Part shown: positions 45,552 through 55,381 of the stretch, in pieces
Numbering within the stretch: position 1 is the first letter of the stretch
How the letters are laid out: every line of letters starts with the position of its first letter
From: Myxococcales bacterium
GTDB taxonomy: Bacteria > Myxococcota_A > UBA9160 > UBA4427
Direction of reading: 5' to 3'
NCBI GenBank assembly: GCA_012959805.1
Contig: DUCN01000098.1
Coordinates: forward strand, 195,646-259,645
DNA length: 64,000 nucleotides
The notes under the pieces: generated by a model
Told to the model about the DNA's origin: nothing
Seen by the model: only the letters and a program-made list of their open reading frames with translations
Database searches by the model: none
Translations under genes and position numbers: made by a program

Positions 45552-46544
45552 TCAGCCCGTGGGCCGATCCGTCGGGCTCCCCACGTCTCCGGCCAACCAT
45601 TCTTGTAGAGCCGAGTTCACGACTTCCGGCGCTTCCTGCTGAACCCAATGGCCCGCATTCGGAATCAACCGGATCGTCACGTCGCTGATCCAGGTACCGG
45701 CATCCTCGATCATCTCGGCGGGCAAGATCGGATCGCCCTCTCCCCACAAGATCAAAGTCGGCGTCTCGATCTTCGGAAAACCCAGTTCCTTGAGTCGACG
45801 GGCGCCCCCTCCGCGCAGCAGTGCTCGGTAGTAGTTAATCATCGCCGTCAGCGCCCCAGGCCGTGCGGCCGCTTCTTGATAAACAGCGATCACATCGTCC
45901 GAAAAACGTTCAGGCGCAACAGCGGTCGAGCCCCGAAAGATGTGCTCAACGGCTCGGTAGTTCTTTCGTCGAATGACCCATTCGGGAAGCCATGGAAGCT
46001 GAAAAAAGAAGACATAGCTGTATCGCCAGAACTGGCGAGAAAAGATGCTAGGCGGTTTGTCTTGTGGCCGTGGAGCCGGCGCATTCAAAATGATGAGATT
46101 TTCGAGTTCACGAACTCGAAGAGCAGCAAACTGCCAGGCGATGATCCCGCCCCAGTCATGAGCGATCAATGTGACTTCAAGAGACCCGGATGCATCGATG
46201 AGCCCGGCGACATCTTCCATCAGGATTTCAAAAGCGTAGTTCTTGAGTCCGACAGGCCGATCCGTCAGGCCATACCCCCGCAGATCCGGTGCCCAGACGC
46301 GGTAACCCAGGGAAGCGAGCAGCTGCATCTGGTGACGCCATGAATATCCGATCTCGGGAAAGCCGTGTAGGCATAAGGCGAGTCGATCACCCTCTCCGCA
46401 GACGTGAACATGAAAGTCGAGGCCGTTGGCGCGGATGCGTTCGGACCGAATGACGGCTGAGGATTGTGATTGGCTGATTGTGCTTCTCCATGCCGCTTGG
46501 GCTCGGCGTGAGCGGCCGTCATTATAGGGGTTTCCGCAGGCCAT
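45552..46544 (-). CDS. Alpha/beta hydrolase, epoxide hydrolase/haloalkane dehalogenase-like
   Basis: 330 residues. HGFPE oxyanion-hole motif, nucleophile Asp in AHDWGG, and catalytic His in NAGHWVQQEAPEVVN. An aspartate nucleophile points to epoxide hydrolases or dehalogenases rather than esterases. The cap domain (about 150-240) is aromatic-rich (FWRYSYVFFFQLPWLPEW). The first 30 residues have no homology, so a start near VIRSERIRANG is possible. It heads the run hydrolase-rlmE-VOC. Confidence 0.85.
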   Translation of the reverse strand: MACGNPYNDGRSRRAQAAWRSTISQSQSSAVIRSERIRANGLDFHVHVCGEGDRLALCLHGFPEIGYSWRHQMQLLASLGYRVWAPDLRGYGLTDRPVGLKNYAFEILMEDVAGLIDASGSLEVTLIAHDWGGIIAWQFAALRVRELENLIILNAPAPRPQDKPPSIFSRQFWRYSYVFFFQLPWLPEWVIRRKNYRAVEHIFRGSTAVAPERFSDDVIAVYQEAAARPGALTAMINYYRALLRGGGARRLKELGFPKIETPTLILWGEGDPILPAEMIEDAGTWISDVTIRLIPNAGHWVQQEAPEVVNSALQEWLAGDVGSPTDRPTG

Positions 46545-46623
46545 GGGCGCGCCCGTGAAGCCTGCTCAATGATTCGACTTCGCCTACCATTCGTCCTGGA
46601 GCATTTGATTCGGGGGGAACGTC

Positions 46624-47190
46624 ATGACGCAATCGGCCACGCAAGAAGATCTGGTCCAGCACACGCTCAACCAAACGTGGGATTTATTCAAGAACGACTT
46701 CGTACTCTGGGTCGTCGCCGGCCTCGTCATGATCATTGTCACAATCGCGAGCCTGGGCATTCTTTCCGGCCCGATGACCGTTGGCTACATCCAGCTGATC
46801 GAGAGGCGCCGCATGGGCCAGCCGGGTTCCGTTACCGACATCTTCGACGGCTTCTCGCATTTCGGGGTATCGCTAATCGCCTCCATCCTGATTGGTCTCG
46901 GCGTCTTCATCGGGATGTTCCTGTTCATCCTGCCAGGCGTGCTCTTCGGGCTTTCGATGGCCTTCACGTTCCAGGCGATCGCGATTCACCATGAAGGCGC
47001 GACCTCCGCCATGGGCAAGAGCTTTGAGCTCATCAAGGACAATCTCGCGCTCGCCGCCGTTTTCCTCGTCATCGTACTCGTACTCAGCGGCATCGGTGGC
47101 GCCGTCGTCTTCGGAACCCTGGTGACGATGCCCTTCACCATGCTCCTGATGACGCTCGCCTATCACGGCCTGAACGAGAGGTCGGCCTAA
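46624..47190 (+). CDS. Integral membrane protein, unknown family
   Basis: 188 residues with four hydrophobic segments (about 28-48, 75-95, 98-125, 140-175). The segment SFELIKDNLALAAVFLVIVL and the amphipathic SVTDIFDGFSHFGVSL resemble DUF975-like membrane proteins, but I cannot name it with confidence. Preceded by GGGGGAACGTC. Divergent from the epoxide-hydrolase-like gene and 39 bases upstream of a VOC gene. Confidence 0.65.
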   Translation: MTQSATQEDLVQHTLNQTWDLFKNDFVLWVVAGLVMIIVTIASLGILSGPMTVGYIQLIERRRMGQPGSVTDIFDGFSHFGVSLIASILIGLGVFIGMFLFILPGVLFGLSMAFTFQAIAIHHEGATSAMGKSFELIKDNLALAAVFLVIVLVLSGIGGAVVFGTLVTMPFTMLLMTLAYHGLNERSA

Positions 47191-47229
47191 CGTCGCCGCC
47201 CCACTCAGTCTGTTAGAGGAGAAACTCAC

Positions 47230-47613
47230 ATGGAAATTACCTACGTCAACTTGTTCGTGAGCGACATCGATCGGTCCGTTGAGTTCTATGAAAAGAAGCT
47301 GGGCCTCAGCCTTGAATTCTCGGACTCAGAACAAGGCTACGCTTCGCTCAATGCAGGGCCGATTCGACTCGGACTCGCGCTTCCTGGACCCGAACATGTC
47401 GACCTGCTCGGTCGCCATACAGGAATTGGATTAGCGGTGAAGGATCTCGTCGCGGAACACAAACGGCTGGTCGCCCAGGGCGTCCAGTTCACGATGGAGC
47501 CCGCAAAACAGCCCTGGGGCGGCTTCATGGCACTCGTCGCAGATCCCGACGGAAACGTCTTGTACCTGGACGAAGTCGCGGTCATGCATCCGAGAGCTGA
47601 CACAAACGGGTAG
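47230..47613 (+). CDS. VOC/glyoxalase-family protein
   Basis: 127 residues, single-chain VOC with two modules. MEITYVNLFVSDIDRSVEFY is the standard opening, with FEKKLGL-type helix; LVADPDGNVLYLDEV is the standard end carrying the second Glu ligand. The expected first ligand is Asn (VNLF) rather than His, suggesting a non-glyoxalase member. AGAGGAG lies eight bases before the ATG. Convergent with rplC. Confidence 0.82.
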   Translation: MEITYVNLFVSDIDRSVEFYEKKLGLSLEFSDSEQGYASLNAGPIRLGLALPGPEHVDLLGRHTGIGLAVKDLVAEHKRLVAQGVQFTMEPAKQPWGGFMALVADPDGNVLYLDEVAVMHPRADTNG

Positions 47614-47685
47614 ACCGCTCCGCCACCGGCACCCGGCGAATCAGACCCTCTCGCCCAACTTCAACTCGAACTAATATTTATCGAC

Positions 47686-48327
47686 TTAGCTCTTGACCGC
47701 TTTGCGGATCTTGACGAGCGCGTTTCGATGACCGGGAACGGCACCTCGGACGAAGATCAGATTTCGCTCCGTATCGACGCGAACGACTTCGAGGTTCTGC
47801 GTCGTGACGCGAACGTTCCCCATTTGGCCCGCCATCTTCATGCCCTTGATGACCTTACCCGGACTCGCGCCAGCGCCGATTGATCCGGCGTGTCTGAACG
47901 CTTCGTGGGTACCGTGGGTGCGCTTCTTGATCGCAAAGCCGTGTCGTCTCACTACGCCTGAAAAACCGCGACCCTTGCTCGTTCCAATGGCGTCGACCTT
48001 CTGGCCGACCTCGAAGATGTCGACTTTGACCTCGGCCCCGGACTCGAGCTCCCCTGCTTCTTCCTCCGTGAGTCGACTCTCCGAAAGATATCGCTTGGGC
48101 TCGCTGCTGCCGTTCTTCTCGAAATGGGTTGTCTCGGCCTTTGTGAAAAGTCCCTTGCGGCGCTTTCCAAAGGCCAGCTGCACGGCGTCGTAGCCATCTT
48201 TTTTCGTTGTCTTCTTTTGCACGACGACGTTCGGACCGGCTTCGAGCACCGTCACGGGGATGGCTGCACCGGTGTCGGAAAAGACGCGGGTCATACCGAG
48301 TTTCTTGCAAAGTAGTTCTATGGACAT
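47686..48327 (-). CDS. rplC: 50S ribosomal protein L3, outside the S10 operon
   Basis: 213 residues from MSIELLCKKLGMTRV (ATG at 48327, GAGGAG upstream). Conserved L3 blocks GTSKGRGFSGVVRRHGF, THGTHEAFRHAGSIGAGASP and VFRGAVPGHR-like FVRGAVPGHRNALV are intact, including the Gln in KMAGQMGNVRVT that PrmB methylates. In most bacteria rplC sits between rpsJ and rplD. Here neither is present: the neighbours are a VOC gene and an isocitrate-dehydrogenase-family gene. It is either the only copy, moved out of the operon, or a second copy. Confidence 0.95.
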   Translation of the reverse strand: MSIELLCKKLGMTRVFSDTGAAIPVTVLEAGPNVVVQKKTTKKDGYDAVQLAFGKRRKGLFTKAETTHFEKNGSSEPKRYLSESRLTEEEAGELESGAEVKVDIFEVGQKVDAIGTSKGRGFSGVVRRHGFAIKKRTHGTHEAFRHAGSIGAGASPGKVIKGMKMAGQMGNVRVTTQNLEVVRVDTERNLIFVRGAVPGHRNALVKIRKAVKS

Positions 48328-48725
48328 GATTGGGATCTCCTCGTCCGGATTGGAACCCTCACCGTCCATCGGAGGGGTTCATCGCGGTCGATGCGACTCA
48401 CGTGGGGCTAACCTGATCCGCCTTCTTACGAAAGGCGCCCGCGCGCGAGGGGCGATCAAACTCTATTCTCGCATCTGTCAGTCTCGGATTCGGCGACCCG
48501 GATGGGTCAGCTGGTCTCGAGAGCGCGGCAGGCTAGCACGAGGTGGAGTCGGGATCTCGGTCATTCGCGAGGAAAATCAAGAGAGTTGCCAAATCTCGGG
48601 GCCCAAAAGACCGAAAAGAGCTACAAGTCGTCGCCACTTGGGCTCCGAGAGCATCGATCAGCCCAGATTGGGCGCGCACCAGACCTGGAGGGTGCCCACG
48701 GCAGCGCAAAAGGCGGGGGACAACG
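48328..48725. other. Divergent intergenic region between rplC and the IDH-family gene
   Basis: About 400 bases. The IDH-family frame is open through its last 180 bases but shows no homology there. No promoter pair or leader structure stands out, although an isolated ribosomal-protein gene must be driven from here. Confidence 0.5.
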
Positions 48726-49727
48726 ATGGAACATCGAGCCACTCTCATTCCCGGCGACGGCATCGGGCCCGAAGTGACCCAGGCGGCCACCCGAGTGGTC
48801 GAGGCCGCCGGTGTCCAGGTCAATTGGGAGCGTGTCGAGGCGGGCGCGGACGTTTTCGTCAAATACGGAACACCACTCCCCGACGAGGTCTTGAATTCCA
48901 TCCGGACGACCGGCGTTGCACTCAAGGGTCCCATCGGCACGCCCATCGGCGGCGGCTTCAAGAGCGCCAACGTCCTGCTCCGCCAATCTCTCGATCTCTA
49001 CGCCTGCGTCCGACCCATCCAAACCATCCCCGGCGTTCCGTCACGCTACTCGGATGTCGATTTCGTCATCGTGCGCGAAAACACTGAGGGCCTCTACTCC
49101 GGTCTCGAACATCGCGTCACCGCCGGCGTCGTCGAAAGCCTGAAGGTCGTGACCGAAACCGCGAGCCTGCGTATCGCACGTTATGCCTTCGAACTGGCCC
49201 GGGAACAGAAGCGACCCAGTGTCGCTGCGATTCATAAAGCCAATATCATGAAGCTCTCGGACGGGCTCTTTCTCGAATGCGCACGCCGCGTGGCCCGGGA
49301 CTATCCCGAGATTGAACTCCGAGAATTGATCATCGACAACTGTGCGATGCAACTCGTCACGCGCCCCGAACAATTCGATGTCTTGTTGATGGACAATCTC
49401 TACGGCGACATTCTTTCGGATCTCGGCGCGGGGCTCGTGGGCGGACTCGGCGTCGTTCCCGGAAGCAACGTCGGCTCCGAATGCGCCGTCTTCGAAGCCG
49501 TTCATGGCAGCGCTCCGGATCTCGCTGGTCAAGGCAAAGCCAACCCAACCGCTGTCATTCGTTCCGCCGCACAACTCGTTGCACATCTTGGCGAAATCAA
49601 GGCTGCAGCGCGAATCGAGAACGCAGTCGTCACAGCGCTTTCCGATCCCGCCTATCAGACCGGGGATCTCGGCGGCAAGGCAACGACGAGCGAGCTGACC
49701 GATGCCATCCTGCACAACCTCGACTAA
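48726..49727 (+). CDS. NAD-dependent isocitrate/isopropylmalate dehydrogenase family
   Basis: 333 residues from the ATG at 48726 (GGGGGA upstream). IPGDGIGPEV opening, ANVLLRQSLDLYACVRP (substrate arginines), VRENTEGLYSGLEH, catalytic Lys in HKANIMKLSDGLF and MDNLYGDILSDLGAGL. This combination matches NAD-type isocitrate dehydrogenase (IDH3-like) or homoisocitrate dehydrogenase better than 3-isopropylmalate dehydrogenase. No leu or lys genes are adjacent, so a TCA-cycle role is the likeliest. Its 3' end overlaps the next gene by 26 bases. Confidence 0.87.
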   Translation: MEHRATLIPGDGIGPEVTQAATRVVEAAGVQVNWERVEAGADVFVKYGTPLPDEVLNSIRTTGVALKGPIGTPIGGGFKSANVLLRQSLDLYACVRPIQTIPGVPSRYSDVDFVIVRENTEGLYSGLEHRVTAGVVESLKVVTETASLRIARYAFELAREQKRPSVAAIHKANIMKLSDGLFLECARRVARDYPEIELRELIIDNCAMQLVTRPEQFDVLLMDNLYGDILSDLGAGLVGGLGVVPGSNVGSECAVFEAVHGSAPDLAGQGKANPTAVIRSAAQLVAHLGEIKAAARIENAVVTALSDPAYQTGDLGGKATTSELTDAILHNLD

Positions 49728-51432
49728 ATCATCAGCTAGCGCTTCCACTAGCACCTCAGCCGAGCTGCGACCGGTTCTGGTTCTCGCCCTGGACGGCGCC
49801 ACCTTCGACGTGATCCGGCCCATGGTTGCGAAGGGTCAGCTTCCCAATCTCGGCCGGTGGATGAAGCAAGGCCATTCGGGCGGGCTCGCGAGTACGACTC
49901 CCCCGGTTACGTTTCCGGCTTGGTCCTCGTTCATGACCGGCCTGACTCCGGCCGAGCACGGCATCTTCGATTTCACACAGAAGAAGGCCGGCGAATACCG
50001 TCTGCGATTCATCAATGCCACGAATCGAGAAGGCGAATCGATCTTCGGACGCGTAAGCCGGCATGGCGGGAGTGCGCTCGTACTCGGCCTGCCCGCCACA
50101 CATCCCCCAGAAGAAATCGATGGCTTGCTGGTCTGTGGTTTCGATGCACCGGTCTCGACGGGAACGGACGAACGAAGTGCAAGTGACCCGGACCTCTACC
50201 GCGAGATTGCGGCGGTCGCGGGACCCTGGATGCGGCCGGCGCTCAACGAATCGGCGCAGGCCGATGACTTCCATGAGCGCGCGATCGGAACCCTGCTCGA
50301 ACGCATCGACTTGAAACGTGATTTCACGCTCGAATCCTTGGGACGTCTCCGGGCGCGAAACGAAGGCCGACTCCCAGACTTCATGATGGTCGTCTTCTCG
50401 GAGAGCGACACTGCCGGGCATCATTATTGGCGCGACCACGATTCGCGCTCTCCTCGCCATGACGCTTCCATTTCGGCGACACGTCGCCATGCACTCGAGA
50501 GCGTCTACCAACGTCTCGATCGCGCCTGTGGCGAAATCCGCGAGGCCGTGGGAAACGACGTGTTATGCGTGGTTCTATCGGATCACGGCATGGGTGGCGC
50601 CTCGGACAAGACCGTCCATCTGAATCGATATCTCGCCGAGTGTGGTCTCGTCGTTCGCAGTACCGGGCTCGGACGCTACGCCGATCGCCTTGCGAGACGC
50701 CTGCGCGATTTTGCACTGGCTCATCTGCCTGCGACGATCGCGCAACAGATCTTTCGCCGAGCACGCGCCGCCGCCGCCGAACTCGAAAGCCACGCGCGGT
50801 TTGGTGGCTTCGAGTGGTCACGAACCCAGGCGTTCAGCGAAGAAGCCAACACCAATCCAGGCGTTTGGATCAATCTCGCCGGCCGGGAAGCCGAGGGCTG
50901 CGTCGAGCCCGCGGGCTACGAAGCCGTTCGCGATCGCGTAATCGAGGCTCTCTTGGCTTGGCGCTTGCCTTCTGGGGGCCCAGTCGTTTCCCGGGCGCTT
51001 CGCCGAGAAGAAGTCCATCCGGGCCGCCACATCGATCGCGTTCCCGACATCGTCGTCCAACTCGCGCTGGACGACGGCTATGGGCTCTCACTCGTCCCCA
51101 CTCCCTGGTCCGAGGGCGGAGATCAAGGCGCCGGAATTCCCTCGATCCGGATTCTCGAAGCGGAGGAATCCGGCGGCGGACGAGGGCGAGGCATGAATGG
51201 CACGCATCGAAACGAGGGCATCTGGATCAGCGTGGGTCCCGGCTTCGAAGATCGAGATGCGCCCCGGCGGCTTGTCGAGGTCGCCGCCTGGCTGGCGTCG
51301 GCCATGGGACTCTCGTGGCAGCGCGCGGACGATTCGGATGCCGGTGATGCCGGGCGCTCGGTCGTGGAATACGACGCCGAAGAAGAAGCCATGGTCGCCG
51401 AACGACTCCGGGCGCTTGGATACCTTGAATAA
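49702..51432 (+). CDS. Alkaline-phosphatase-superfamily phosphodiesterase/phosphatase
   Basis: 576 residues. Type I phosphodiesterase/nucleotide pyrophosphatase pattern: LALDGATFDVI (first metal Asp), nucleophile Thr/Ser region in TPPVTFPAWSSFMTGL, FSESDTAGHHYW and VLSDHGMGG (metal Asp and His). It lacks a signal peptide, so a cytoplasmic or membrane-peripheral location is expected. The C-terminal domain (about 480-576) is variable. Related proteins hydrolyse nucleotide or lipid phosphodiesters. It starts inside the end of the preceding gene, implying coupling. Confidence 0.83.
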   Translation: MPSCTTSTKSSASASTSTSAELRPVLVLALDGATFDVIRPMVAKGQLPNLGRWMKQGHSGGLASTTPPVTFPAWSSFMTGLTPAEHGIFDFTQKKAGEYRLRFINATNREGESIFGRVSRHGGSALVLGLPATHPPEEIDGLLVCGFDAPVSTGTDERSASDPDLYREIAAVAGPWMRPALNESAQADDFHERAIGTLLERIDLKRDFTLESLGRLRARNEGRLPDFMMVVFSESDTAGHHYWRDHDSRSPRHDASISATRRHALESVYQRLDRACGEIREAVGNDVLCVVLSDHGMGGASDKTVHLNRYLAECGLVVRSTGLGRYADRLARRLRDFALAHLPATIAQQIFRRARAAAAELESHARFGGFEWSRTQAFSEEANTNPGVWINLAGREAEGCVEPAGYEAVRDRVIEALLAWRLPSGGPVVSRALRREEVHPGRHIDRVPDIVVQLALDDGYGLSLVPTPWSEGGDQGAGIPSIRILEAEESGGGRGRGMNGTHRNEGIWISVGPGFEDRDAPRRLVEVAAWLASAMGLSWQRADDSDAGDAGRSVVEYDAEEEAMVAERLRALGYLE

Positions 51433-51525
51433 CACGCTCGACCAACACGGACGCTCGCAGGTTCCCGAGTTCGCCCGCACACCACGAAACGAGCGCAGCG
51501 GAGCCGCCGAATCATTCGAATGAAG

Positions 51526-52617
51526 TCAGTCCGCGGTGGGCCGGAACGTATCGACGAGACGCTTGCAGTAGCCAACGACGGCACCGACTTTGTGCGGCTC
51601 TGTCTTTCCGAGACGAACGATCACCAGATCGAGCTTTGGGCTGATCGTGATTCGCTGCCCCCCCGCGCCATGACACTCGAAGAGGCCGAGGCTTCCGGGA
51701 ATCACCCAGAAATGTGCGCCATAACATCCTTGTGGGGCAATCGCCGAGGAGGTTCGGCTGTAGTCAACCCAGCCCGGCGGCAGGATCTCCTGACCTTCCC
51801 AAGTACCACCCCGTAGATAGAGATAACCGAAGCGCGCAAAGTCTCGTGCGCTCGCAAAGAAATGACTCGATCCAACGAAAGTCCCGGCTTCATCAAAACG
51901 CGGATCGGCGGAAGTCATCCCGAGCGGACCGAAGAGTTCACGATTCATGAATTCGCGCATCCCCGCTTCCCCGCCCCCCACGGTCTCGGAGACCAGTCGA
52001 GAAAGCAGATTGCTACCACCACTGTTGTAGTTCCAGTGCGTTTCAGGATCGCTCTGGTAGGGCAGTGTCGCGGCGAAACCCGCAACATCCGCCTTTCCTT
52101 CGCCGAATAACATCGGAATCACATCCGACTCTTCCGGTGGCCAGTAGCGAACCGCGCCACCGCCCAGGTCCTCTGCCTCTCGAAAGCGCAAGCCATCGAC
52201 CATCCGCAGCATCTGATCGATGGTAATCCGACGGCGCGGATCCCCCTCCGGCCATTCCTTCACCGGCATCGGCGCGCTGATATCGAGCTTTCCCTGTCGG
52301 ACCAGAATCCCGATCAGGGCGCTGGTAATGCTCTTGGCCATGGACCAGGAGAGAAACGTGTCGTCTGGGCCGGCGTCATGCGCATAGCGTTCGGCCACGA
52401 TCTTGCCGCCCTGAATCGCAACGACCGCATGGGTTCGATCGAGATCATCGGGCTCTGGCTGGGAAAACGCATGATCGAGCATCTTCTCGAGCGTCCCGCG
52501 ATCAACCCGCGTGTCGAGTTCTCCGACCGGCCAGGTCTTCGTTGGCCATTCGAGGCTCTCCGGGTGAACTCGAAGTGGGAGAAGGGCTGCGGTCTGCGAT
52601 TCCTGGACTTTCGTCAT
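51526..52617 (-). CDS. Serine hydrolase, class C beta-lactamase family
   Basis: 363 residues. Nucleophile Ser in the SxxK motif SMAKS (SWSMAKSITSAL), YxN in WNYNSGGSN, and a HGAGG segment in place of the KTG triad (FECHGAGGQRI). No signal peptide. Family members include esterases, D-aminopeptidases and penicillin-binding-like enzymes; true beta-lactamase activity is unlikely. Convergent with the phosphatase-family gene. Confidence 0.85.
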   Translation of the reverse strand: MTKVQESQTAALLPLRVHPESLEWPTKTWPVGELDTRVDRGTLEKMLDHAFSQPEPDDLDRTHAVVAIQGGKIVAERYAHDAGPDDTFLSWSMAKSITSALIGILVRQGKLDISAPMPVKEWPEGDPRRRITIDQMLRMVDGLRFREAEDLGGGAVRYWPPEESDVIPMLFGEGKADVAGFAATLPYQSDPETHWNYNSGGSNLLSRLVSETVGGGEAGMREFMNRELFGPLGMTSADPRFDEAGTFVGSSHFFASARDFARFGYLYLRGGTWEGQEILPPGWVDYSRTSSAIAPQGCYGAHFWVIPGSLGLFECHGAGGQRITISPKLDLVIVRLGKTEPHKVGAVVGYCKRLVDTFRPTAD

Positions 52618-53025
52618 GTTATGTGGCTCCTGAACGTCTTGGGCTGGGTTCTCACTCGCCGATTACTGCTGGATGCGGGGGTTGGAGAAACGGCGAGGTT
52701 GCATTTATATTATCGGATGGAACCCGTCGCGAAAGCGACGAAGATTCCGTGCTTCGTGGAGTCGAGGGTCGATGCTTCCCGCTCCAGCAAGCGATCGATC
52801 GTCAGCGATTCACGGGCATTCACGCCGAAACCGCAATCTTCATAGCCGCGGGCGGTACAATCGCGATTCGATCTGATCGCAACCCGCTCTCGGCCCTCCA
52901 CGTCGCGCCGCTCATCGCCTATCTCGCCGTAAGCCCGATCCCCTCCGACCTGGAGGGCGAACTCCCTGTGGGCTGGATCAAGTCGGCATAGCTCGAGCAG
53001 AACTCACTAACCACGATGCAACCGG
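52618..53025. other. Intergenic stretch without supported gene
   Basis: About 400 bases upstream of the serine hydrolase. Short open frames on both strands have no recognisable motif. Base composition looks more AT-rich than the flanks around 52690-52760. It may be part of the decayed locus that follows. Confidence 0.4.
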
Positions 53026-53431
53026 TTGATTGGCCGGAACTGGAAGAAGCGACTGTTCAAACAAGTGACTCCTGTTGGTGACTTCTCCTGGGTCTCTTCC
53101 GATCAGCTTCGTGTCGAGATTCTGTTCCCAAAATCCGCCAACCTGAGCTAGCAGCCCTGGGCGAGTCGTTGCTTCAATATTGTTCCTGGAGTCTATCTCG
53201 AAGGCAAGCAGTACCATGTCGATACTTCGTTAGGCGACGGCGAACTGCATACCCATTTCATATGCTTAGATGTGTTGGGTAGATACGAAGTCACAGGTGG
53301 AGGAAGCCTGTCCCTCTGTTGGATCCAATTTCCCTGGCAAATGCGATCTCGAAGCTTCCGGCGGCCGCACGTTCGATGTCCACCAGGATCCATCTCATTA
53401 CTTTGCTGTCGGCTTCGAGGGGAACTTCTAG
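53026..53431 (+). pseudogene. Possible decayed gene, family not recognised
   Basis: On the plus strand a protein-like reading runs from 53026 (GRNWKKRLFKQVTPVGDFSW), meets a TAG at 53149-53151, continues in the same frame (FNIVPGVYLEGKQYHVDTSL, then RYEVTGGG) to about 53305. After a +1 shift it resumes as CDLEASGGRTFDVHQDPSHY and ends at 53429-53431. Alternating hydrophobic residues suggest a beta-rich secreted or barrel protein. This is a reading by eye with no family match; it may be noise. Confidence 0.25.
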
Positions 53432-55365
53432 AGCTCCAGGGGTTGCCTCACTTCGCTTATGTTGCTCTCTTCGCTTTCGTCGAGATGAAGAAGCAGGATT
53501 CGCAAGAGTTCTTCGATGACTGGCGCCTTCGACTGACAGGAATGCGGTGAATCGACGATCAGTTCGGAGGCGACACCTTCGAGATGGGCGCTTTCGTATT
53601 TGACCACGCCGTCGCTCCCGCCGTCCTTGGCCGCTTCGCCACCTTTGACAGAGATGATCGAGTGGGCGTGAACCCCGGGTCGAACCGGGATGTCGACCAG
53701 CACATTGAACATCGGGTTGGTCGGACTCATGTTCCCGATGGCACCTCCAATCTCGGCAACCTTTTCAATGCCATTCGCTTCAGGATTCTGCGTAATCAAG
53801 TCGGTGGCGGCGATCGCGATATTCGCGGGGGCTCGAACGAACGAACTCATCCACTTTGCGATGCCGAACGCCGCGAGGTAGCTCCCCCGATGCGGTGTCG
53901 AGATGAAGACGACGCGTCCAATATTGGGAACCGGGTCGAATAGCAGACTCCCTTGAAGAATTTCGCGGGTCTCGGGCGCAAGTTTAAGATCGTCAATCGA
54001 ATCGTTGCTGAATATCTTCCACATTTTGTTTTCGGGCTGGACCGACACCAATTTCGTCAGCAGTCCACCCTGACTATGTCCGACGACGACAATTTTATTC
54101 AGGGCTGGATCCTGCTTGTCCGGATCGACACTTCCGACCATGTCGCGAATCGCACTCCGCAACAGGTATCCCGAGTAGGGGATTGGCGATCCTGTGTTGT
54201 AGGTGTAAAGCCAGAACTGGTAGCGATCCCGGATGCGTGGATCATTAGTTAGGTCGTTCACGACATCGGCCCAGCGGGCGCTACTCGACGCCGTCCCATG
54301 AACGAGAATGACAGGAATCCTGCCTGGTTTGTACGGCTCTAGACTGAACAAGCCGTCGCCGGTTCGCGCGAGATCGCCCTGAAAGAAGCCCGCAAGCTCA
54401 CGAGACCAGGGGGGCGACTCCGTGAGCATGTAGGCCAGCGACGAAGTGGTCTCGAGCTCGATCGGAAGAGTCTGTCCTTGAATCTCAATCGTCCGCGAGC
54501 CCCATCCCGACACGATCTCGAGTCTTGCATCCACCCTTCCCGTCATTATCTGCCCATATAGATCGCTGAAGACCGCGATGAATGAGACCGGAACTTTCAA
54601 GGTATCCAGCAAATACTTTGTAGAGGCGTGGTGGGGGTCAAGTGGTTCTGTACTTGCGGCCATCGATGCGCCGATCCCTCGTGGGCGCCAGCGATTCTGC
54701 AATCCACGGACCTCGAGATCCGCGATGGGGATAAAACTCGAGAAACGAACGTTGCCATGGACCATACTCTTGGGGTTGATCGTCACGTTGATCTCCCCGA
54801 AGCCCGTCTCGAGCACGCCCGACTGTGGTGCATGTTCGCCTGCGCCGCGCAAGATAAAGGCCCGACCGAGCGAACGGTTGTAGAGGTCCAACGCGAACCT
54901 AAGCCAAGGTTCATATCCACTTGGATTCAGCGACTCATCGCGTGGAAAGAGATAGGCCCATGCGTACGTCAGCGAAGATAAGAAATACTTCCCGTCGTTC
55001 TCGTCATCCGCCAACTTGAACGCAAGCTCGGAAAGGAAAAGTAGAGCTGCGTGAGCGACCGGGTCACCCTCGATCGCTGCCGGAACGAATTTCGAATGAA
55101 GGAGGGCGATTGCCTCGACAGGCTCGCCCTCGTACAACTCTTCCATGTAATTCTTGCGCAGGAAATTACGAGTTGAACCACTCAAGCTTCCCGTCGATAG
55201 AACCGTCGCGGTCAGCTCTTGTCGAACCTTCTTCGGGTTCGCCCGCGTCACGCCCACTGGACTCGCGCATGCCATCAAGAAGACAGCCCCGAACACGCAC
55301 GCGATGACCGCAGCCAGATGGGGATTCGTGCGGGGACTCAATGGCGGCGTCGAATCAAGAGGCAT
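53428..55365 (-). CDS. Secreted lipoprotein alpha/beta hydrolase (lipase-like)
   Basis: 645 residues. A type II signal peptide ends in VFLMACASP. An N-terminal helical domain (about 45-330) precedes a lipase domain with IPVILVHGTASSSARWADVV, nucleophile Ser in VVGHSQGGLLT and VFISTPHRGS. The catalytic Asp/His are probably in the GGSDGVVKY and SPHSCQ segments near the C-terminus. Likely an outer-membrane-anchored esterase or lipase acting in the periplasm or outside. Lies 16 bases downstream of an M48 peptidase lipoprotein on the same strand. Confidence 0.85.
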   Translation of the reverse strand: MPLDSTPPLSPRTNPHLAAVIACVFGAVFLMACASPVGVTRANPKKVRQELTATVLSTGSLSGSTRNFLRKNYMEELYEGEPVEAIALLHSKFVPAAIEGDPVAHAALLFLSELAFKLADDENDGKYFLSSLTYAWAYLFPRDESLNPSGYEPWLRFALDLYNRSLGRAFILRGAGEHAPQSGVLETGFGEINVTINPKSMVHGNVRFSSFIPIADLEVRGLQNRWRPRGIGASMAASTEPLDPHHASTKYLLDTLKVPVSFIAVFSDLYGQIMTGRVDARLEIVSGWGSRTIEIQGQTLPIELETTSSLAYMLTESPPWSRELAGFFQGDLARTGDGLFSLEPYKPGRIPVILVHGTASSSARWADVVNDLTNDPRIRDRYQFWLYTYNTGSPIPYSGYLLRSAIRDMVGSVDPDKQDPALNKIVVVGHSQGGLLTKLVSVQPENKMWKIFSNDSIDDLKLAPETREILQGSLLFDPVPNIGRVVFISTPHRGSYLAAFGIAKWMSSFVRAPANIAIAATDLITQNPEANGIEKVAEIGGAIGNMSPTNPMFNVLVDIPVRPGVHAHSIISVKGGEAAKDGGSDGVVKYESAHLEGVASELIVDSPHSCQSKAPVIEELLRILLLHLDESEESNISEVRQPLEL

Positions 55366-55381
55366 AGGGTCGCTCCGCGCG

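Noticed and set aside
31870..47200. Several genes ending in TAAC, perhaps a stop-codon signal
   Set aside because: Many other genes end in TGA or TAG with other neighbours; no consistent pattern.
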